The notes under the pieces are model-generated. The model saw nothing but the letters and a program-made list of their open reading frames with translations, was not told where the DNA came from and searched no databases. DNA of 61,387 nt, from contig CACXMX010000006.1 in the NCBI GenBank assembly GCA_902768805.1, positions 1 through 61,387 on the forward strand, read 5' to 3'. Shown in pieces: positions 1 to 7,937 of the stretch; positions within the stretch are counted from its first letter, which is position 1; the number at the start of each line of letters is the position of its first letter. This DNA is from Oscillospiraceae bacterium (GTDB lineage Bacteria; Bacillota; Clostridia; Oscillospirales; Oscillospiraceae). The position numbers and the translations under genes were made by a program.

Positions 1-142
1 TCGATCCGGGAAAGAAGAAGAGACGCTCACAGCCCGGCAAAGCGTATGGCTGTTTAAAACCGGGGTTTGAGAATCAGGCAATCCCGGGATCAATATGACG
101 GGATCGGGAATACGAGATGATCCTTGAGAGGGGAACAATGCG

Positions 143-814
143 ATGGCTGTAGTTTTACAGGTTGTCTGCGTGCTGTTTATTTTTGCGGCGGTGATCGTTT
201 TCGCACGGCAGAACAGCCGCGCCCGGACCGGCAGCTCAAGGCTGCAGATGGCTCTGGCGTTGTACCAGGTCGTTCTTTGCGGATGGTTCTTTGGCTTATG
301 CGTCTCAGATATCCTTGATATCAATGTCAATTTCTCCTATGTGCGTTTTGCGGTGAATGTGTTTTACGCTCTGGCGTTTTCGGCGGTCGCGGTTTATACA
401 TTCGTCTGTAAAAATAAGGGTGAAGACCGGCATTTCCGAGGCGTGATATGGTCGTTCATTGCCTTGACGGCCGTACAGTGCTTTGTATTTCCGTACGAAA
501 CCGAAAATGAAATCATGAGGATCATTGAGGCCGCGGAGGGAGCGGCGGTTTTCGGCTTCCTGATCGCCCTGCTGCTCAGACTGGAAAACGGAGCATTCTG
601 CAGAAAAATACTGCTTACGGCGGTTATTCTGGAGCTTTTTATCGCGGTGGAGAATCTGCTCATGCCTTTTGCTTCGATCACGGAGGATTTTCAGATCGTT
701 GATATCCCGCTCAATTATGCCGCACTTTTCATGAGACCTGTTCTGTTTGCGTCTCTGGCTCTGTTATATCAGGTGCGGCTCGACAAGAAAAACACAGCGA
801 ATCATAATCGATAA
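143..814 (+). CDS. Hypothetical multi-pass membrane protein
   Basis: A 223-residue protein that I do not recognise. It is mostly hydrophobic, with about six or seven likely membrane helices separated by short charged loops, starting with a helix at residues 2-20 (signal-anchor-like). The last ~15 residues are polar and basic. I chose the ATG at 143 because a GAGAGGGG ribosome site lies about 9 nt upstream. It precedes a substrate-binding lipoprotein gene by about 130 bp, but no functional link can be read from the sequence. Base composition is somewhat less GC-rich than in the genes further right. No catalytic motif is visible. Confidence 0.7.
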   Translation: MAVVLQVVCVLFIFAAVIVFARQNSRARTGSSRLQMALALYQVVLCGWFFGLCVSDILDINVNFSYVRFAVNVFYALAFSAVAVYTFVCKNKGEDRHFRGVIWSFIALTAVQCFVFPYETENEIMRIIEAAEGAAVFGFLIALLLRLENGAFCRKILLTAVILELFIAVENLLMPFASITEDFQIVDIPLNYAALFMRPVLFASLALLYQVRLDKKNTANHNR

Positions 815-942
815 AAAGCAGATATCTGTTTTCAGCTCTTCGGACAGGCCGGAAGCCGCCGGACAGGACGCTCATAAAAAAACTCTCTTCAGCGGCGAAG
901 AGAATACCGGCTGAAAGCACTGTTTCAAGGAGGTAAATCATT

Positions 943-2625
943 ATGAAAAAACCGATCGCGGTCCTTTTGGCAATGGTACTGCTGCTGACGGCATGCGGTT
1001 TCGCCAAAGCAGACAGTGAGCAGCCGGCGGCGGGTGAACGGGCGGAAGCATCCGGGCAGGAGACGGCCGAGACATTGAAAAAGTCGCCGGAGATCCTGGC
1101 CATCTACTCCTGCCCGGCCACTCAGATCATTACCGGTGAAGACAATACAAAAGAACTGGCGGACACAGTGATCTTTCTGTATAAGGATCTCTCCTATGTT
1201 CAGTATGTGAACCACGATAACCGGTATGAGGTTTATTCCGACGGCAGCTTTGAGATGAACTTCGACTGGACCGAACCCGGCTGGGAAGAACAGACGCCGC
1301 ATATCCTTACGCTGAATGTACGGCAGATCCACGGGGCCGATCACGCTCTGAAATTCATCGACGCGGTGTATGACATCAACCTGGATAAGATGACGGACTA
1401 CTGCCTGTATCCGGACAATGTGCGGACCGATCTGAAGCTGGTCGCGGCGTTCATGCAGGTCGACAAGCAAAAGCTCGTCAGGCAGGACGGCAGCGAGGAG
1501 TATCTGCCGACGATGTGGTTCTACTATGACGACGGATCGTTTCAGCAGTATGCGGTCCTCAGCGACGCTGAGCAGGTGCTCTTCAGCAGCGGCGAGTATA
1601 CCGTTACCAATGATGAGTTCATGAAAAAGTCTGTGCTCACGATCCATCGGACAAAGAAATATCAGGACGGGAAAGGTCTGGCGGATTATGATTCCACCCA
1701 CGACTATGTGATCGGGGAACTCGACTTTATCCGCATCTATCCCGACGAGTCCGCCGGGGATACCGCGGCCATCCTTTCCGGCGAGATCAATAAAGATGCG
1801 TTTGACGCACTGATCGCGCGCGGACCCGTCGCCGATGAATCGCTGATCGCTGCCAGCCGGTGGGCCGCCGCCGTTAAGGAGCGCGGCGTCCTCCGCGTCG
1901 GCACGACCGTCTCCTCCATGCTCTTCAGCATCCAGGCCGACGATGATTCCGGGATCTACGGCTTTGACGCGGGTCTGTATCAGCTGCTTGCCCGTTACAT
2001 TTTCGGAGACTCCTCAAAGATCAGCATCGTACATGTGACGTCTCCTCTGGTCTCCGACCGGACACGCGAGGGCGTTCTGCTCGACGATCGTGCCGACGCG
2101 GTTTTCTCCACATATTCCATTCTGCCCGAACGCGAAGAGATCATCTCCTTTGCGGGGCCTTACTTCGTGACCCGCCAGTCCGTTCTGGTACGCGCCGGGA
2201 ATACACAGATCAGCGGGTATGAAGACCTGGCGGGAAAGAAGGTGGCCGTTCAGTACGGGACCAGCGTCATCCCAGTGATGAAGGAATATGCGCCGGAAGC
2301 GATCCTCGTGGAACTGAACGGCGACGACGAATGCCTGGAAGCGCTTGCCAACGGGAAAGTGGATGCCTATGTGTCCGACTTTACGATCCTCGCCAGCGCG
2401 AACATCGAACACCCCGGTGTCTTTGAGATCCGCGGCGAGCCGTTCGGACCGAACGACAGCTACGGCGTCGGCCTGCCGAAGGATTCCGACGGCGTTGCGT
2501 TCGTCAACGGGTTCCTGCGCGCCATCGAAAAAGACGGCACCTGGGCAGAGCTGTGGAAGATCTGCTTCGGCGACCGCATCGGCGGGATCGAGGAGATCCC
2601 GGAGCCGCCTGTCATTCCGGAATAA
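943..2625 (+). CDS. Lipoprotein with C-terminal family-3 solute-binding domain
   Basis: 560 residues. The N-terminus is a lipoprotein signal with lipobox L15-T16-A17-C18, so the mature protein should be tethered outside the membrane. Residues ~305-545 resemble the periplasmic binding protein family 3 (amino-acid or polar solute binding): RGVLRVGTT opening strand, YGFDAGLYQLLA, a FAGPYF segment, then YEDLAGKKVAVQYGTS. Residues ~30-290 are an extra region I cannot assign; family-3 proteins are normally only ~250-280 residues. The start follows a clear AAGGAGG site. No ABC permease or ATPase lies next to it, so it may work with remote partners or act as a sensor. The ligand is unknown. Confidence 0.8.
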   Translation: MKKPIAVLLAMVLLLTACGFAKADSEQPAAGERAEASGQETAETLKKSPEILAIYSCPATQIITGEDNTKELADTVIFLYKDLSYVQYVNHDNRYEVYSDGSFEMNFDWTEPGWEEQTPHILTLNVRQIHGADHALKFIDAVYDINLDKMTDYCLYPDNVRTDLKLVAAFMQVDKQKLVRQDGSEEYLPTMWFYYDDGSFQQYAVLSDAEQVLFSSGEYTVTNDEFMKKSVLTIHRTKKYQDGKGLADYDSTHDYVIGELDFIRIYPDESAGDTAAILSGEINKDAFDALIARGPVADESLIAASRWAAAVKERGVLRVGTTVSSMLFSIQADDDSGIYGFDAGLYQLLARYIFGDSSKISIVHVTSPLVSDRTREGVLLDDRADAVFSTYSILPEREEIISFAGPYFVTRQSVLVRAGNTQISGYEDLAGKKVAVQYGTSVIPVMKEYAPEAILVELNGDDECLEALANGKVDAYVSDFTILASANIEHPGVFEIRGEPFGPNDSYGVGLPKDSDGVAFVNGFLRAIEKDGTWAELWKICFGDRIGGIEEIPEPPVIPE

Positions 2626-2776
2626 AAGGCATCCCATCAGGCGGAGCGATCACGGCGCACAGGATCCCGCCGAATCTTGACAAATAACACCCGCGCGCCC
2701 GGAAACACCCCACGCCGACAGAACGGAAGATCTCCGAACGCGGAATGGGACACCCCTTGGCGCGGCACAGGCAGAA

Positions 2777-2805
2777 GGCAGATCCGCAATAACAGCGGAT
2801 CTGCC
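2777..2805 (+). terminator. Hairpin, possible terminator of the binding-protein gene
   Basis: Perfect 11-bp inverted repeat (2777-2787 and 2795-2805) with a 7-nt loop. The following T-tract is short (GTTTG), so termination strength is uncertain. Confidence 0.5.
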
Positions 2806-2886
2806 GTTTGAAATTGCGTAAACCGCTTTCGGGACAGACAGTCTGTTTCGGGCGGCGGTCCGGGACAGGACAGAAAGACAGAAAAA

Positions 2887-3429
2887 ATGAAGATACTGAA
2901 TGGGGCGGATGCGCGCTTCGGAAACAGCGCGCTCTGGCAGTTTGTGAAATTCAATCTCGTCAGCGGCGTCGTCACGATACTGCAGCTGGGGCTGGCGAAT
3001 CTGCTCCCGCTCATTTTTGACGGAGTGACCGTCGCTCTGCCGCCGTTTCTTCGCGGGGTGTTCGATCCGGATACGCTGTTTGACGGACCGTCACGGTATA
3101 TCACGGACGGGGCGGTCACCTGGGGTTATGTACTGCCGTTTTTCCTTTCGAATTTCATCGCGAACATCTTCGGCTACTACATGAACATGAAAACGACATT
3201 TCGCGGCAGGGGGACCCGGACCGGCCTCACGGTATACTGCGCGGTCATGACGGCGCTGATCCTGTTTTCCACCTGGCTGCAGGGCAGAATAGCTGCAAAG
3301 CTCGCCGTCACGCCGTATGCCCCCTTTGCCCGCACCGCCGCGGCCATGGCGGCGGGACTGCTGCAGGCAGCCGTTCTTTTCCCTTTGGAAAAATTTGTTC
3401 TTTTCAGAAAGAAAGAGGATAAAGAGTAA
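2887..3429 (+). CDS. GtrA-like membrane protein
   Basis: 180 residues with four predicted membrane helices and the GtrA-family layout: a WQFVKFNLVSG-type opening, a central NFIANIFGYYMN segment, and a basic C-terminus ending in FVLFRKK. GtrA-family proteins are usually linked to transfer of lipid-linked sugars or to cell-surface polysaccharide decoration. This gene ends 2 nt before a family-2 glycosyltransferase, so the two are almost certainly co-transcribed, which supports a cell-envelope sugar role. It is longer than typical GtrA (~120-150) because of an extended loop at about residues 45-80. The exact substrate cannot be told. Confidence 0.75.
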   Translation: MKILNGADARFGNSALWQFVKFNLVSGVVTILQLGLANLLPLIFDGVTVALPPFLRGVFDPDTLFDGPSRYITDGAVTWGYVLPFFLSNFIANIFGYYMNMKTTFRGRGTRTGLTVYCAVMTALILFSTWLQGRIAAKLAVTPYAPFARTAAAMAAGLLQAAVLFPLEKFVLFRKKEDKE

Positions 3430-3431
3430 AA

Positions 3432-4766
3432 ATGGAAATGGTGAGCGTCATAGTACCGGTCTACAACGCCGAGGGGAGTCTCCGCCGCTGCGCGGAGAGC
3501 ATCCTCGCGCAGGACCGGCCCGAGCTGGAGCTGATCCTTGTCGACGACGGGAGCCGGGACGGATCGTGGGACCTGATGCGGTCTCTTGCCGGGCAGGACG
3601 CCAGAGTCAGAGCGATCCGGAAGGAAAACGGGGGCGTCTCATCGGCGCGCAACCGCGCCCTGGAAGAGGCCTCCGGCCGCTATGTCATGTTCGCGGACGC
3701 GGACGACTGGCTGCCCATGGACGCGGTGAAACTGCTTGTCCGTGAGCTTGAGGAAAGCGGCGCGGATCTCGCGGTCGGAGATTTTTACAGAGTGATGGAC
3801 GGCAACGTATCGCGGAAAGGAGCGATCGCGAACGGCGGCGTTCTGAGCCGGAGGGAATATGCCGACGCCATGATGCTGTCTCCGGCGGATCTGTATTACG
3901 GAGTGCTGTGGAACAAAATATACCGGCGGGACCTGATCGAACGGTTTTCCCTGCGAATGGACGAATCGATCTCCTACAGCGAGGATATGATCTTCAATCT
4001 GGAGTATCTCCGGCATGTCGACGCAGTGGCCGTACTCAAAACACCGGTTTATTATTACGAGTTCACCAGAGGCTCTCTTGTCGACCGGAATACGAATCTG
4101 GCGGCCACGGTACGGATGAAGAAGAGCGTGATCGGCTATTACGATGAGTTCTTCAGGGAAACCTTCGATCCGCTCGAGTACCAGGAGCGTCTGCCGGTCA
4201 TATACAGCTACCTGTTCGCGGTCAGCAGAGACAGTCTGGCTCTGCCGTTCCTGCCCGGGACGAAAAAGCTCTCGGCCGAGGCGGAGGACGCTCTGATCCG
4301 GGACCTCCCCGACAGCGGTCCGGAGACAGCCCTCCTCGAGATCCGCCTTCTGGAGCGCTATCTTGACTCGATCTCAAAAAAGCACGGGATCGGTCAGGAT
4401 GAGGCGAAGGTCCTGTATCTTCTCCGAAAACTGGGCCGCCCCTGCCGGCCGGGAGAGCTTGCGGGGTTTCCCGGCCTGACGAGAAGCGCCGTGACGCTCG
4501 CCCTCGCGCGGCTGGTAATGCGCGGATTTGCCGTTCGGGACAATTCCGGAGGAGCGGCCCGGTACGGGTTTGACTGCGCCCGGCTGGAGGAGGATCTCAG
4601 CAGGCTGGAGAGAGACTTCGATGCCGTGCGCTTTGAGGGCCTGACGGAAGAAGAGATCGCGGAGTACCGGCGCTGCTCCGACGCAGCCGCGGCCAATATC
4701 CGCAGGCATCTGCTGGCTGAGGTCAGGGCGGAAGAGACCCGCTCCGACGGGAATGAACGGACATAA
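3432..4766 (+). CDS. Family 2 glycosyltransferase with C-terminal MarR-like winged-helix domain
   Basis: 444 residues. Residues 1-~230 are a GT-A family 2 glycosyltransferase: VSVIVPVYNAEGSL at the start, LVDDGSRDGS (nucleotide-sugar binding), then FADADDW (DXD-like metal site near residue 92). The middle (~230-315) is typical of GT2 tails. From about residue 320 the pattern changes: a short helix, VLYLLRKLGRPCRPGELA, then LTRSAVTLALARLVMRGFAVR, and a closing GLTEEEI helix. That order matches a MarR-type winged helix including its dimerisation helix. A GT fused to a transcription-factor-like domain is unusual. The gene follows the GtrA-like gene by 2 nt and ends at a strong terminator. The GT call is firm; the MarR call is by pattern only. 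Confidence 0.85.
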   Translation: MEMVSVIVPVYNAEGSLRRCAESILAQDRPELELILVDDGSRDGSWDLMRSLAGQDARVRAIRKENGGVSSARNRALEEASGRYVMFADADDWLPMDAVKLLVRELEESGADLAVGDFYRVMDGNVSRKGAIANGGVLSRREYADAMMLSPADLYYGVLWNKIYRRDLIERFSLRMDESISYSEDMIFNLEYLRHVDAVAVLKTPVYYYEFTRGSLVDRNTNLAATVRMKKSVIGYYDEFFRETFDPLEYQERLPVIYSYLFAVSRDSLALPFLPGTKKLSAEAEDALIRDLPDSGPETALLEIRLLERYLDSISKKHGIGQDEAKVLYLLRKLGRPCRPGELAGFPGLTRSAVTLALARLVMRGFAVRDNSGGAARYGFDCARLEEDLSRLERDFDAVRFEGLTEEEIAEYRRCSDAAAANIRRHLLAEVRAEETRSDGNERT

Positions 4767-4774
4767 CGGCATGT

Positions 4775-4821
4775 AAAACGAAGGACGGTGAGCTCCGGGA
4801 GAACTCACCGTCCTTCGTTTT
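4775..4821. terminator. Bidirectional terminator between convergent genes
   Basis: Perfect 18-bp inverted repeat (4775-4792 and 4804-4821) with an 11-nt loop. It has A-rich and T-rich outer ends, so it can stop transcription from both the glycosyltransferase (plus) and the isomerase operon (minus). Confidence 0.9.
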
Positions 4822-4871
4822 GTAACTGTACCGCAAACCGCGTCCGCGGAGCTCCGGTCACGGCCGGCGGC

Positions 4872-6347
4872 TCACGCCCAGGGGTTTTCCGTGGGATAGG
4901 GAAGATTCTTCGGGCGGTTGTATGAGATGTCCCCGACGCCGAGGAAGCGGAATACCTCAAAAAGCGCTTTGCCGTAGTGGCCGAAAGCCACGGCGCCATG
5001 GTGCGGGAAGCGCTTTTCTATCAGCACATGGCGGTAGAAGCGGCCCATTTCGCGAATGGCGAACACGCCGATGCCTCCGAAGCTGCCGGTGGCTACGGGC
5101 AGGACCTCGCCCTCGGCGATGTAGGAGCGGAGATTGCCCTCGCTGTCGCACTGGAGGCGGTAGAAGGTGATGTCGCCGGGAGCGATGTCGCCTTCCAGCG
5201 TACCGCGGGTGAAGTCCGGTTCGCTTCCTTCCGGCTCCAGCAGGCGGTGCTGGATCAGCTGATATTTCACGGCGCGCTCGGCGCACATTTTGCAGCTCGG
5301 GGTGTTGCCGCAGTGGAAGCCCATGAAGGTGTCGGTCAGGGCGTAATCGAACTTTCCTTTTATGTGGTTTTCCCACATGGAGGCGGGGACCGAGTTGTTG
5401 ATGTCCAGCAGCGTCACCGCGTCCTCGCTGACGCACGCGCCGATATACTCGCTGAGCGCGCCGTAAATGTCCACCTCACAGCTGACCGGGATACCGCGGG
5501 AGGCCAGACGAGAGTTGACATAACAAGGCTCAAATCCGAACTGCTCGGGAAAGGCGGGCCAGCACTTATCCGCGAAGGCGACATATTGCCGCGCGCCTTT
5601 GTGCTCCTCGGCCCAGTCCAGCAGGGTCAGCTCAAACTGCGCCATGCGCTCGAGCATGTCCGGGAAGTATCTGCCCTCGCCCATCTCGGCGGCCATGTCC
5701 TTGCAGACCTCGGGAATGCGCTTATCGCCGGCATGGGCCCGGTAGCTCACCAGCAGATCCAGCTCCGAATTCTCCTCGATCTCCACGCCCAGCTCGTACA
5801 GGCCCTTGATGGGAGCGTTGCAGGCGAAGAAATCCTGAGGCCGGGGACCGAAGGTGATGATTTTGAGCCCCTTGAGGCCGAGAACGGCGCGGGCGACCGG
5901 AACGAAGTCCGCGATCATGGCGGAAATGTCTTCGGCGGTGCCGACGGGATACTCGGGGATGTAGCTTTTCAGCTTCCGCATGCCCAGATTGTAGGAGCAG
6001 TTGAGCATACCGCAGTAGGCGTCGCCCCGGCCGTTGATCAGATCGCCGTCGCCCTCGGCGGCTGCCACGAACATGCACGGACCGTGGAAGTGTTTGGCGA
6101 TCAGAGTTTCCGGGGTCTCGGGGCCGAAGTTGCCGAGAAATACCACCAGAGCGTTGCATCCGGCAGCCTTTACGTCCGCGACGGCCCTGAGCATATCCTT
6201 CTCGTTTTCCACCGTGACGGGGCACTCGTACAGTTCCCCCTTATAGGTCTTTTTTATCGCCTCGCGCCGGGATATGGACAGGGCGATGGGAAAGCAGTCG
6301 CGGCTGACCGCTATCAGGCCCAGCTTGACTTCGGGAATGTTCCGCAT
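4872..6347 (-). CDS. L-fucose/L-arabinose isomerase family protein
   Basis: 491 residues, similar in length to AraA/FucI family sugar isomerases. Recognisable features are the N-terminal Rossmann-like part (VKLGLIAVSRDCF), a central FGPRPQDFFACNAP segment, CEVDIYGALSEYIG, and a C-terminal FPHHGAVAFGHYGK stretch that carries the expected active-site histidine. Such enzymes convert aldoses to ketoses with a divalent metal. It is the last gene of a minus-strand operon after a GH3 glycosidase and a xylulokinase, so the likely route is glycoside to free sugar to ketose to ketose phosphate. The true substrate is unknown. A TCATGCCTCC (GGAGG) site precedes the start. Confidence 0.8.
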   Translation of the reverse strand: MRNIPEVKLGLIAVSRDCFPIALSISRREAIKKTYKGELYECPVTVENEKDMLRAVADVKAAGCNALVVFLGNFGPETPETLIAKHFHGPCMFVAAAEGDGDLINGRGDAYCGMLNCSYNLGMRKLKSYIPEYPVGTAEDISAMIADFVPVARAVLGLKGLKIITFGPRPQDFFACNAPIKGLYELGVEIEENSELDLLVSYRAHAGDKRIPEVCKDMAAEMGEGRYFPDMLERMAQFELTLLDWAEEHKGARQYVAFADKCWPAFPEQFGFEPCYVNSRLASRGIPVSCEVDIYGALSEYIGACVSEDAVTLLDINNSVPASMWENHIKGKFDYALTDTFMGFHCGNTPSCKMCAERAVKYQLIQHRLLEPEGSEPDFTRGTLEGDIAPGDITFYRLQCDSEGNLRSYIAEGEVLPVATGSFGGIGVFAIREMGRFYRHVLIEKRFPHHGAVAFGHYGKALFEVFRFLGVGDISYNRPKNLPYPTENPWA

Positions 6348-6423
6348 GATTCATGCCTCCTTAATTAGTGTATGCTTTATAGGCGACCGGTCCGGAGACC
6401 GGAGAACGCGCGGCCGGGAAAAC

Positions 6424-7899
6424 TCAGAGAAGCTCTGGGAAGAGCGGCCTGAGCGCCGGATAGATCCGGCGGAAACGGCGGTATCTGTCCTCGTACAGGG
6501 CGGTGAGCTCCGGTTCCGGCTCGGTGACGGAGCCGATTTCCGTAAGAGCGCCCGCGGCCTCCTCCACGCTCGGGAAAAGGCCGCCGCCCACCATGGCCAG
6601 TATGGCGGCGCCGTAGCCGGGCCCCTGTTCGGTTTTTACCATCTCCAGGGGGATCCCGAGCACATTGGCGAAGATCTTCCGCCACAGGGGGGAACGGCTG
6701 CCTCCGCCGCAAAAGCGGCTGCGGGAGATATCCGCGCCGAGGGAGCGCGCCACCTCAAAGCTGTCCCGGACGGCGAAGGCCACGCCCTCGAGCATCGCCT
6801 GGACGAGATCGGCGCGGGAGGTGTCCATGGTCATGCCGATAAAGGTGCCCCGGGCGTTGACGTCATTGATGGGACTGCGCTCTCCCATAAGGTAGGGGAG
6901 AAAGAACACACGGTTCCGGCCCAGAGCCTCCGGGAGCACGGAGGCCTGCTCGGCGCCGTAATCCCTCGTACCGAGAATGTCGCCGCAGAACCATCGGTTG
7001 CAGGCGGCTGCGGAGAGCATGCAGCCCATCAGATGCCATCCGCCGTCCGCGTGGGGGAAGGCGTGCAGGGCGTTGTTCGGGTCGACAGAAAACCTCTTCG
7101 AGGAGACAAAAATCGTGCCGGAGGTGCCCAGGGAGATGTTGCAGCCGCCCTCACCCACGGTACCGGTGCCCACAGCCGCGGCGGCGTTGTCCCCGGCCCC
7201 GGCGACCACCTTAACATCCTCGCGCAGCCCCAGCTCCGCCGCGATACCGGGCAGGACCGTTCCGACGACCTCATAGCTTTCATAGAGACGGGGCATCTGC
7301 GCTTCGGAAATGCCGCAGACGGAAAGCATCTCCCGCGACCAGCGCCGGTGTTCCACATCCAGCAGCAGCGTCCCGCCGGCGTCGGACTGATCGCAGGAAT
7401 GGATCCCGGTGAGTCTGTAGTTGATATAATCCTTGGGGAGCATGATCTTCGCGATACGCGCGAAGTTCCCGGGCTCATGAGAGCGCATCCAGAGGAGCTT
7501 CGGGGCCGTGAACCCGGCAAAAGCGATGTTCGCGGTCAGAGCGGAGAGCCGGTCCCTGCCGACGGCCGTGTTCAGCCGGTCCGTCTCTTCTCCGGTGCGG
7601 CCGTCGTTCCACAGTATGGCGGGGCGGATCACCCGGTCACGGGCGTCCAGCGCGACCAGCCCGTGCATCTGTCCCCCGCAGCCGATGGCTTCCACTTCCC
7701 GGGGATCGATCGAAGCGAGGAGTTCTTTGAGTCCGGACAGGCAGCCGGCCCACCAGTCGGCGGGGTCCTGCTCGCTCCAGCCCGGGCGGGGAAAGAACAG
7801 GGGGTATTCCTTTGAAACGGAGTTTACAATGACTCCGTTATCCCTGACCAGCAGCAGCTTGACGGCGGAGGTGCCCAAATCAATTCCGATGTAATACAT
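6424..7899 (-). CDS. xylB: Xylulokinase (FGGY carbohydrate kinase)
   Basis: 491 residues, the usual XylB length. It phosphorylates D-xylulose (or a related ketose) with ATP. Motifs: YIGIDLGTSAVKLLLV at the N-terminus (phosphate-binding), the GQMHGL motif typical of xylulokinases, GWSEQDPADWW, and the C-terminal FGGY signature region GGGSRSPLWRKIFANVLG. I placed the start at the ATG at 7899, where MYYIGIDLGTS begins; the frame stays open upstream but that extension is arginine-rich and has no homology. The next gene downstream in the operon is 76 nt away, and the GH3 gene ends 38 nt upstream. Specificity could be for another ketose, given the isomerase partner. Confidence 0.92.
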   Translation of the reverse strand: MYYIGIDLGTSAVKLLLVRDNGVIVNSVSKEYPLFFPRPGWSEQDPADWWAGCLSGLKELLASIDPREVEAIGCGGQMHGLVALDARDRVIRPAILWNDGRTGEETDRLNTAVGRDRLSALTANIAFAGFTAPKLLWMRSHEPGNFARIAKIMLPKDYINYRLTGIHSCDQSDAGGTLLLDVEHRRWSREMLSVCGISEAQMPRLYESYEVVGTVLPGIAAELGLREDVKVVAGAGDNAAAAVGTGTVGEGGCNISLGTSGTIFVSSKRFSVDPNNALHAFPHADGGWHLMGCMLSAAACNRWFCGDILGTRDYGAEQASVLPEALGRNRVFFLPYLMGERSPINDVNARGTFIGMTMDTSRADLVQAMLEGVAFAVRDSFEVARSLGADISRSRFCGGGSRSPLWRKIFANVLGIPLEMVKTEQGPGYGAAILAMVGGGLFPSVEEAAGALTEIGSVTEPEPELTALYEDRYRRFRRIYPALRPLFPELL

Positions 7900-7937
7900 A
7901 AAAGACCGCTCCCTTTCAAAGACGCTCGCGAAACGGC

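Noticed and set aside
1..142. Partial upstream gene at the window start
   Set aside because: No frame with homology or a clear stop-to-start context was found; I see only leader sequence before the gene at 143.
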